Below are positions 21,718 to 33,700 of a stretch of 40,623 nt of DNA, piece by piece. The notes below the pieces were generated by a model. It did not search any database. It saw only the letters and a list, made by a program, of their open reading frames with translations, and had not been told where the DNA came from. The first letter of the stretch is position 1, and each line of letters opens with the position of its first letter. The DNA is from a virus, in IMG/VR virus record IMGVR_UViG_3300027712_000951, positions 1 to 40,623 of that record. One strand, 5' to 3'. Position numbers and translations under genes: made by a program.

Positions 21718-24700
21718 TTAAAATCCTTGTAATGGTTGTCCGGTACTATCTGTAAATGAAGTACCTGAGACATCAGTTAATAATAAATTACCACCGTAAT
21801 AGTAATTATCTGGTAATTCTGCAGGTTTTTGCTGTAAAAATCTAGCAGGCAATGTAGTACTATCCATTAGTGATTGTACTCCACCATCATTCCATACTTT
21901 AGATTTTTTAACTTCTTTCTTAATAATAACTAGTTTAACGTTATCTTGTATACCTTGTGCAATATTTAATGTCAGCGCCTGGGTAGCAATATCAATAGTA
22001 AATTCAGGTGGAGAATATGTAAGTCCTCGATATACATAGCCATTTATAGCATCTGCTTCTATGGATTTGGTATAGACCCACACTTGATTTGTAGAGGTAA
22101 CTACATACGCTGTCCCAATGGTAGTAGTATAAGGCAATAATTTTACAGTAGCGATATTTCCAACTATATTACATTCTAGGCTATCGTAAGATATAGTAGT
22201 ATCTTGTTGGTATATTCCAGTTTTTCTTAACAGGCGGCCACCATAATATACCAATACTTGATCAACAGCTGGTATTGTTATATCAGATATTAATTTATTT
22301 TCCACGAAGTAATCAACCGGTGCAGCAACTGCTGCAATACTTAAAGTTATTCCATTGTTAGTAATCTGATGCTGGGTTCCGGTATTTAAAATATTTGGAG
22401 TTTTATTAATTATATAAGTGTTGGTAGTTGATTTTGTTATATGAGTTTGACGATAGATATTTTCTTTAAAAGGTATAGTCTGTTCTGGACTCTGATCAAT
22501 TACTCGCGTATTGATATCTGAATAAAAACTAGGTGCAGTGCCCAATGTACTTCTGCGTAATTGGCTTAGTATATTCCCTGTTACCTTAAAGAATTCAATA
22601 CGTTCGCCATCAATGATTACAACTCCTGGAATTTTCTTAGAAATTAGCGGAGGAGTGAGTGCCCTAGCATCAGCAACTTGTATTTCTGTATCTGTAAAAT
22701 GTAAAGGAGTAGTTAGATATGTAGTATCTTGTTTAGATAGACGTTTAAAATGTGTCCTATCAAATATATCATTGAATATTCTGTATCCAAGAATAGTAGA
22801 TGCTAACTTTTCACTGCTAATACTTGTTATCACAATAACATCGTCCGATGTATGATGATACTGATCACTAAATTCTACCGTTACTTGATCATCAAGTATA
22901 TTGTAATCTATCTTTCCAGTCAATGGGATCCTATTAACAGTTACCCACACATAGTTGTCATTTAATACAGGTCGACTAATTTTATATCTCTTACTTGGAT
23001 TTCCATCAAATTTTTCAGTTCTCATCATCATACCATCATGATCAGTATATGTAATGACTTTATATGTATCCCCGGCGTTTGGATCTATAATTATTAATGG
23101 CGTTGCTGAAGAACTATTGATGTCGTAATCAAATCCTATGCTTCCATTTGTTTCCGGATTTATTGGGCGGCCGACAATTGCAATTGCATTTTTATTTGAT
23201 AACATATTATCAACAATTGTAACCGTGCCTTGTTCCGAATTAACTGTATAATCATAATCTGATACCAACTGATATCCATTGATATATACTCTAACTTGGC
23301 TAGAATTAAATGTGCCTGCTGGGTGAGATTTATGAGTATCTATTGCAAATGTCTGAATAGCAGGCCCAACTGTGTCATAATAAGTTATAATTGGTGGAAT
23401 TAGTCGAGTACGAATTCCATTGGATGTGACTTCAACAATAGATTGTGCTACCCATGGTTCTTTCTTACCTGGAAATTTTGATAATGTATAATATTGATTG
23501 CTACTATCTATTGAAATAATTTCTTCCGTAATTTCATTAAAATACTTATAATCATTATTGAAGAACCAAGCCTGTACAGTGTTGGTTCCAGGTAAAAGAT
23601 TGTATACATTCACAGCTGCTCTATGATTTTTACTATTGGCATAGGTTAGCATATAACCATAATCAGTAGAAGTTGTTACTGGAGAAATAGTAATACCATT
23701 TACAGTAACGTATGCACTCTTGATACTACGGTAATCTGATAAACTTTCTACTTGAGCAAAATTTGTACCATTGACTGTGATTATTGCAAAATCAACAACT
23801 CCAGCTTCTGTATCTGGGCGGCCACCACCTATACTTAAAATAGTATATCCCAATTTACCTGTTATTGGTTGAGGCGGAATAATAATTTCATTGGTTTCCC
23901 AATTTATTGCAAATTGATTAACTGCTGTAAAATTAGTAGTGGTACTATAATTAAACTGCAAATTGTTAAAAGTTACAACAATATTGTTAGAACTTGGCGG
24001 GACAATACTTAACTTACCAGTAGATGTAGTTCCGGCAATTATATTAGTATACCCGGCAAATACTATAGGAGCACCTTGAGAATTTTTAGTATAAACATTG
24101 ATGCCCACACTTTCTGTCACATAGCCAGGTACTAATTCTTCCGGAGCGTAACTTGATGCAGCAGATAAGAATATATCACCATCTATAGTAACGTCTTCGG
24201 GATTAATTCCTAATGCATTTACTCGTGTAGATGTATTCCAAGTACCGCCTTCAATAACGCTGTCAATTGCATTGTTGTCAGCATTATAGTTCCAAAATTC
24301 AATACTGTATCCAGGATACACTGTACTAGATAGAGTAGAACTAAATGTCACATTACGAGTTTCTGTATTAATTTCAGTAATAACAACATCCGATGAGGTG
24401 CTAAATTTATTAATAGTTGATCCAGTGATGTTAGCATACTGCCCTACAGTTAATCCCGTAGTAGTTGTTAACATGACAGTAGAAATACCAGCAGTGGCAG
24501 TATTGGCAATTTTAGCAGTTGTATAATAACTAACTGCATCAGTCCAGGCAAAACTACCAGTTGGGATATATCCTACATCTAATGAATTATTATATCCAAG
24601 TGGCAATCCATTAATTACAGTGTTGGGATATTCAATACCAGTCATTAATTGTGCAAGATCTTTTCCTGGCATTCCTGATGTTGGAGAATAATAACTTAAT

Positions 24701-27700
24701 ATCCGTTCAGTGGCATTTAACAACTCTGTGCTTTTTATATAAGTAACTTCTAATACTTGATCCACTGCTGGATCAAAATTTAAGAAGTATATTCTGTTAA
24801 ATTTCTTATTGTAACCGTTGTACATCCCGGTATAATACTCTATGGTATAATCTGAACGCAATACTGCACTCTTATCAAGGAAAACTTGAATCTTAAATTT
24901 ATCAGGTTCAGCTAACCAATTTAATACAAACTTATTGTCTGCACCATTGCAAATAAATGTATCAGTCACTGACCTATCACCAATTTGGTCATTGCGGGTA
25001 GTTCTATCAAACTTCATACCAATCTTATTGGTACGAACTTTTCCGTTAAATAACTGTGCATAGGCAGTGGCTACAGTAGTTGCACCGCCACCAGTAATAG
25101 TGACAGTTGGTGCAGTTTTATATCCAGAGCCAGCTTTGGTTACTTCAATAGAAACTACTTTTCCTGAATTAATATATGCAATAGCAGTAGCGCCTGCTCC
25201 TAAATCTCCCTGTGCAGCAGTTATAGTCACAGCAGGAATTGAAGTATAGCCGGCGCCAGCTTGCCCAACTGAGATGCTACCAATTATGGATGAATTATTA
25301 TCTGCCCAAGATTTCCAAGGATGTCTATCTAATAATGCACCATTTGTTTCAACAGTATCAAATATTCCAGTAGATTTATTATAGACCGATGGCAAATCAA
25401 AATCAGTAGTATAAGATCTACTTGATTCCAATGTTGAATAATCCGTAGTAAAAGTTCTAATGCTGGTATGATAAGGTTTAACCTCATTAACATAGTTCTC
25501 AAAATATTCACTATTTTGTAATTTGTAAATAGCTCGTTGATCCAAATTTCCTGCTAGGTTCTTTACATTAATAAAAGAAGTCTTGAACGCCCAATCTAAT
25601 AATTTTTGTTCTGATAAGGCATACTTTACTGCTTTGAAGAAAAATAGATTCCAGTTGATTTTTAATTCATTTATAAACAAATCTTTCTTTAGAGCAGAAA
25701 GAATATATTGAAGTTCAAGATCTGGAGTTTGATCAAATAAAGTTTGATCGTAACTGTTAAGATAATCAAATCCATAATCATTGGCAGGGAAATTCCAGAT
25801 TGAATCTAAAATTTGTATTGTGCCGCGCTCACTATAAACAATATCGTATTGATTGCCAAAAGTTCCTGTAATACCATTAGCTGCTCTTTCTAATACAATA
25901 TATCTACCATCGCCACCGTTTTTAACTTTTACATATTGTCCAGTAGTTAATTCCAATGTATTAAGTTGATAAACATCATCAATTGTAGCAGCATAATCAA
26001 CATATTGATTATATGTACTGCTGCTCCAATCTTGATACTTCCAATACATTGTTGTATTAAATTTTTGTGTACGATATCTCATCCAAGATTTATTAACAGT
26101 ATCATAGACAAATATAGTCCACTTATTGTTATAAAGATTATCAGCTAATACAATAACAGTATAAGGTCTAACTTGTAGTTCAGGAGATTGATTATCGGGA
26201 AAATTGTCTCCAGCATCATCAATCGTTGCAGAAATAATTCTACCTTGCTCATCTATTTTGGTAGAAATTTTAGCGGTAGAAACCACATCGCTAACAACTG
26301 CAACGGTAGGAGCTATCTTATATCCAAATCCTGGGTTATCAATACTAACGCTGTGAATTTTTCCATTCTGTACTTTGCAAGATAGTGCCGGTAAAACAAA
26401 CTGTCGAGCATCAATAATTGCAAGCCCTTCGTTATCTTCTACAATTTGATCATAGGCGTGACTATATTGATCAGGAATAAGTTCCTGCTTGTTTAAGTTA
26501 GCAAAATTATAATTACCAGTAATTTGATTTTTAATCAACACACCGTTGGTAAATTCTACAAGAGTTCGTAACGCTTCTAATCTATTCTTGAATAGAGTTT
26601 GTTGCGGTCTAATTCCAATGCCGTATCGTGTTCTTGAAGTTAATGATACATCTGGAACAAGATTGCCAAAACTATCGTGACCAATTAAACTGTCAATTAG
26701 TTTTTTCTCAAGCAAGGTATTAGGTCTGCTTTCTGCGGATCCTTCCTGCATCAATAACCATTCAGTATGCTTAGGAATAACATTATTAATTTCATCAGTA
26801 GCAATGTTAATATGTAGTCTATCAGCTACCAACATTGATTTAATATTAGATAAAAGAATTGCATCTTTAGATATTACAGATATATATTTTAATCCGTAGC
26901 TAGTAGGATTTGCAATTATAGAAGCCACTTGGTAGCTGCTAATTCTTCTATTTTTAACAGAAGGTACTGTTACTTTATTTTTTACCCAATAGTAATAATA
27001 ATTGGTAAATGCACCTGTTATAGAACTATAAACTTGTTTAACAGATACTACAGTGTCGTTACCAAATTTTGGTTGACCACTAATGCCTTCAGTCAGCCCA
27101 GCGGCAGTATCAGCCCTAGAGCTCCATTCGCTAGGTAAGTATTCTGATCCTACCCATTCATAGACGTCAATAGTTGCACCCGGGAATAATTGTCCCCAAT
27201 TGTTCTTTCTAAAAGATAATTCGCCCTGCTCATACCATTGGTATTTTACAGAACTTAGATCCCACCATAATTCACCTAAGTGATCATCCATCCAACTTGT
27301 GGATGTATCATTAACTGTAGATGCAATACCAATTGAATATACCGCAGGATCAAATGCTGTCTTATATTTTAATTCTTGTTCAGCAATACCTGCAATTTTT
27401 CCTTTTAATGGATCAATAACATCTAGATACTCTACAATTTCTTCATTGAAAGAATCTATCAACATTACTTTTTGTACAGTATCAACAGCTACTACACTAT
27501 CTTGTTGACGTAATGTGGTAAAACTGCTAGTGGTATTTGTTGTAAATTTATAGAATCCACTGGTTATTGCTGAATTTGCAATTGCAGGTGCACCTACAAA
27601 AATAGTATTAGAATTAATGGCTGTACTATTACCGTAGGTTGTGCCAGATACAGTCAATGGTGGAGTTAGTTCTTCAGATAATACAAATCTATCAAACTTT

Positions 27701-30700
27701 CTACTATACACATATACCGTGCCGCTGCCGGTAACTTCACCATAGAAATTCGTAGCGTCTGCATCAAAGTATGCTGCCCCATCTGTTTGATCAAATGTAG
27801 TAGGTATTCTGCTATTGGTTCCTAATGCAGATATTGCCAATACGTCTGCTGCTGTGTTAATAGAAATTGAAGAACCAAATTTCATTGCTGAATTTGGCAT
27901 TGGATTTGCAATGTCTAAAACAAAAGTAATAACAGAATTTACAATTTTGTATATTGCTACTCTGCCATAAGATTGATCATTATTTCGAATATTAGGAGCA
28001 GAAATAAACAAGTAATCTCTATTTGGAGAGACTGTTACTGCTTCACCAAAACGGCTATTTCTACCGTATGGCGATGTAATAGTCTTGAGCCAGGTAGTTC
28101 TAGAATATACTTGTACCAGACCAGTATTATTAGAATATCCAGGAGCACCAATGGCAATTATGTCTGCATCATCGGACCCACTGATAGCGTATCCCCATTG
28201 ACTTCCTTGAGTCAATGACACCTGCGATGTAAGAGTATTAACTGAAGTTACATTGACTACATTATCTATACTAGTAGGTGAGATTGGATAATAGACATTG
28301 GTTGTAGCACGAGAATCAACTGTGTAATAGTATACAGCACCAGTTCCAGTTGTAAGTGTTTGAGGTGCTCCAACCAATAAAAGTTTTTCGTCAACGTTGC
28401 GCTCCACAAATATAGAAGAGCCAAATCTTTCATAACTAGATGGATTTGGACTTAGTAAGACAAACGTATGAAAATCTTCATCATTAGCAACTGCATCAAT
28501 ACCACTAATTTTAACCAATCCTTCTTCTACCAACATAGAAGGCATTTCTGCCCCAATAGAGTATCTAACTGATCCAATGTCACCAGATCCTTTAACATTG
28601 CTGGCGGCCGGAGCACCGGCAAATATTAAACCAAATCCACTATTGGCAAATTGATGGTCATCGTATACTACAGAGTATCCAAACTCAGTTGGTGTTCCAG
28701 GAGTTTGATAATTTACATTGTGATTCAATGTATATTTGAATTTAAATCTGTTATCTGTATTATTGTATACAAATACACCACCGTAGTTATTGTATTCGTA
28801 ATTGCCGGGCGCACCTACTACAACAATATTGGCACCAGAACGATTACTAATGCTCCATCCTAATTTTTGATCTGTAGTAGAAATTGAACTGGTTCTAGTA
28901 TTGCTAGAATAATTTTTAGTCTTTTTGTAAACTACCCATTTTCCAGATCCATCATTGTTAACCCAAAATTTAGTGCCAATTGGCTGTTGCAACAAATTGC
29001 TATCTGGCGGTAATGTATCAAAACTGTCATATCTTGCACTTTCAAACTTAAACATCTGTGCAGGGCTAACTGGCGCCGTTGTAGGAACTGCCTGTAAAGT
29101 TGATGCTACAGTAAATGAATTAAGAGATGGTATATATTTAACGACATAAATTCCATCAACTGTACTATCAAACTGTGTAATAGAAACAATTTCGCCATCA
29201 TACAAATTGTGAGCTGTGTCTGTCGTAAAAGTTAGTTCAACTCCAGGATTAGATACCACAACTTGTATAACTTTTGCTGAAGAATTTACATATCTTAAAA
29301 CGTCCCAATCTCCATCCTGTTTGAATCCTAACCAGATTACATCACCTTGATTAATACTGCCATTGTTGGCAATATCTAGCAAGCTGTTTTGATTATAGGC
29401 AGTGGCAGTAACATCGTCTAATCTTACATAGCCAGCTGTAGTAAATGCAAAGTTGTCGTCGGTAGTGGCAAATGTTGCTGTTGGAACATAATCAGTAGGT
29501 GTAATAATGCGTTCAGTTGCATCACTATAATAGATCAAATCATTTGGTGCAGGTACTCCTCTAACGTCAACAAACTTAACAATTTGAGGATTGTCAACAA
29601 ATGTACCTTCAATCAACGGAACTTCTAATTCTTGGTATGTTTGATAAGATCCATACTGTCCAATCCTAAATGCCCATTCTTCGGTAAAAGTCAATTCACC
29701 TTGTAAGTTATATAGGCTAGCCTTGGCTAACTTAGTTATAGAATTTTTAGTGCCTTTTTCTTTAATAAATCCTTGATAGAATTTATACTGTGCAATTGGA
29801 TTAGTAAAGATATTATTTAGATAAACACGCGGTGTGTATCCAATCAAATGTTGCGCCATTTTTTGCTGTGCGCTGTCAAAGTTATCAATATCTAAACTAT
29901 AGAAATCTTCAAACTGATTGATCTTGTAATCAAAGTTAGGTAGTAGACCTGCTACTGGTTTTTTGCCAAGAACATCCCATTGTGTAAAATCAAATTTACT
30001 AGCTGCTGTAATTCTTTGATTGGCAGAATAATAGTTGCCACTAAAGCGAACAACCTCGCCAATACGATAATCACTGTATTTTTTCCATTCTGAAATTTGG
30101 GCAGTATCATAAACAAATCCAGGGCTGAAGTAATCCCCATCCCAGTTAGATGTTCTAAAACCTACCAATTTCATTCTGTACTGACGATATCCAGTTTCAA
30201 TATCATAGATAGTATCATTAAACATAGTGGTATTTTTAAATACCATAGCGTGTTCTTTTTGCACAGAATGCAACATGGCAAAATATATACCATCAGTGGA
30301 ATTAACAGTTTCAATTGTGCAAACTCCATCTTGCCTATTCACATTTAAATTGGTGTGAGGCATTGGAGTACCGTTGGCCTGTAATATATTGTATTCGTAA
30401 AAACTGTCAAAGATACTATCTACTACTGAATTGGCCAGTTGATATTTGATTTGACCGGCAAATGGACTTAGAGTAATAATACTGTTAGGTGCCCAGTTCT
30501 GTGTAGTCCAATATAAAAATTCTTTGCCTGTAAAATTCCAATCAATTGCTGCGCTTAGATCAGAATTATATTCATCAAAAATAAATCCTTGACTTTCCAA
30601 CCACTTGCCATAGCCAATAATTAAGTCATAAACTTCTTGTACAGTTGTATATTCAGTTCCATACGGAATTTGTTTTTCAATGGCATTAAACTTAATGGCA

Positions 30701-33700
30701 GTCTGTACTGTTGCACCACCTACTGTGGGCAGGCCTGGTAGCAATTGGAAATAAACCAAGTTAAATGTTGAACCACTTTGATGGCTAGTTTTAACTCTAT
30801 AGAAATTATTTCCGTTGGCTACAATTTGACCTGCTTGATAAAATTTTCCAGTTGATGCTGAACTGGCAGTTGTAGTATCAGCACTAGATAATCCAGTTGC
30901 GCCGCCAGTGGTACCACTGGTCCAGGTCACATAAGATTCAGAAATACCACCAACTGTGATTGCAGCAGTATTGGTATTACGTATAGGTTCATATACTGTA
31001 AAATAAGGGTGTAATCTATCATATCCTTTAACTACAAATTTTCCATTATCTTTTTGTACAATGATACCAGAGATAGCCGACGACTTAATAGGATTACTTG
31101 TATTCAATATTAAATCATAATCTTCCTGTGGCAACAAAGATCCAGGACTTGTAGATGTAGGATCAATAGCATCAATGACAATTTGTAATTTATCTTTGCT
31201 GACAAATCCACCCACCTTGTGGAATAAATTAAAATCTAGATAGGTAAGATCTTGTGATAATTCTTGTATGTAATTTGAAGTACGCTGACGACCAATCTCA
31301 GAAACATAAACACTATAACCACTGGTCAGTGCATTGTTGTTGCCATGTATAACTGAATCTTTTGGATTTAAGAAAACATGGTTAGAACCATATGCCCATT
31401 GCCCTACAATGTTCTTAGAAATTCGACTAGGATCATACATCAATGCTGCATACTCGGCAGGCTTGGCCAAGGCCAATAATCTCTGTACAGCAAATGGCCA
31501 ATAACTACTACGTCTCCAAGCAGTTTCAGCTGGACCATGGTCTCCAAACTTCCACGGTTGACGACGACCAAATGTTGTATAGTTTGTTATTAAAGTTGTA
31601 ATATCAACTAATTCGCCAGTATCAGTCACTGGTATGATTTCAAATAGGCCAGGGCGAGCATACAATGGATCAATCTTGCCAGTACTGCGATTTAATCCCC
31701 GTTCAAGATCTCCCCATAGCAATCCATTACCCGCAGTGTATGGGGCAACTCCGTATGTTTTTTCCCACCAGGTTGGCTTATTTGTAATTCCAAGCATTTC
31801 CCAAGGATGTGTGTCAGGACGATCAGTGTCGTAAAAACGTTTAAAAATTGCACGCCAAGATCCAGTAGCACTCTCTGCTAATGCTGCACTAAATCCATTT
31901 TGATAATTCCAAGTACGGGCATTATTTTCATCTAGAAAATTATTTAAGGTATAATCTATACCATAAAATCCTGCCCATTTAAGAAAATCACCACTTAATA
32001 TTTTGTTAATCTCATCTTCTGAATATTCACTAGCACGAAATGCTCCAGAAAAAATAGAATTAACATTAAATAAATCTGATTGATATTGTGCTTTAATGTT
32101 ATTGTAAACACGCTTTTCAAATTCAAGAATAATATCATCTCTAAAATCGTTATAGGCAATAGTAATACTGCCATCGTGGCCTTGAATCACATTAACTGGA
32201 TTAATATAAGTGTTATCCAAATAAATGCTAGGCTGGTACTTTGGATACAATCCTAATTTACTAGGTGTAGGAGGAACAAAAGAACCTAGAGTAGAATAAT
32301 AATCATTTACCACCAACTTGTCACCAGGTGTCAACTGTACTAGAATTTTTACAGCAGCGTCAACTACGTCAAATTCATAATCGCGATTCAATACCAATTG
32401 ATTACCATTTAGATAAACCAAGACTGACCTTGTGCTTAATACAGTAGAATCAAATTCACTAACAAGAGGATATACAACATTACGAGAATCAGTAACTATC
32501 CAATCCCTAGAAGTTTTATCTGATCCATAAGCAATCATATCTGATAGATAATAAGGTGACAACAAATCTTTGTTGACATTTAACTCAGTTAATACTATAT
32601 CAAGATCTGTTGCAGGATCTGTTTGATCATTTATTTCTGAAATTCTTTTCAGGAATGCCATCTTGAATTGATTATATTGATCACCAGCTTTGACAATTGC
32701 ATCAATTACACTATGTTCTTTTTTACCCACAAACACGCTGGCAAAAGACATTGGTATAGCATTGGCTATTAATCTATTCCCTAGAGATCCAGCATTAGAC
32801 AAATCTCTTAAATTACTCGAGCCTGGAAATTTGCCTGTAAATCTCGTAGTTTTATCAACAATAGAGTGTAATTGATCAGTTAGTTCAGATAACGTTAATG
32901 ATGTAATTGGTCCATTTAAAGGATTGTTAGTTAATCCCAATGGTGATTCATAATACCCGTTAGCGTTAGGAGTAGCGGTAGTGCGTATTTTTAATAGTAC
33001 ATTTGACGCATTGGCCAAAGGAGTAGCAAAATTAATTAAAAATTTGCCACTAGTTTTGGTAATTGTATAATCAAAGATTGCAGAATTATTAACAAATACA
33101 TCCAGCAACACATCAGCCGTAGTTGGATTATCAATTGCTATCAACTCTACAGTAGAAGTTGATCCCACGGTTGTCTGGAATTGCAGAATTGGTATTTGAT
33201 AATTTCTAGCAGTTTCCCATACATTAGCAAAGGTACCATTGTTGAACTTGCAATATGTGATAGCTGTAGATATCTTTGTTTCTTGATTATTAATAACCAA
33301 AGAAATAGTTTCAGATGAAAAATAATTCTTAAACAAGTAACTACCGACACCAACACTATTCTTATATTTTAAAGGAAAGCCAAGTACTGCATCATTTACA
33401 CCTGTGCCAATATCATATCCAAAAATCTTATTTCCAGTAAAATTACTAAGATGCTGAGATTTATCACTATAACTGTATCCATGATTGTCAAATAAATCAA
33501 ATAGTGGTGCTTGATTTATAGTGGTTCGTTGTTGGGCGAATTGCCATGTGTCACCGTTAAACCACCAGTTGGTACCTGCATGTGTCTTTCCTAGATTCAC
33601 ACCAGTTGAAGATAATTCTACGGGTGTATCAACTAGAACCAAAGTTAGTTTAAGAGAGTTATCAATATTAACATAATCAACTTGATAAATTTTTCCACGA

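Noticed and set aside
21717-21773. Longer start for the collagen-like gene (MSQVLHLQIVPD ...)
   Set aside because: It would overlap the giant gene by 56 bases; the internal ATG at 21716 has a good AAGGA site and a one-base gap to the upstream stop.
22538-32875. Several 60-105 residue plus-strand frames opposite the giant gene
   Set aside because: They have no ribosome-binding sites or recognisable domains and are antisense shadows of a long conserved coding frame.
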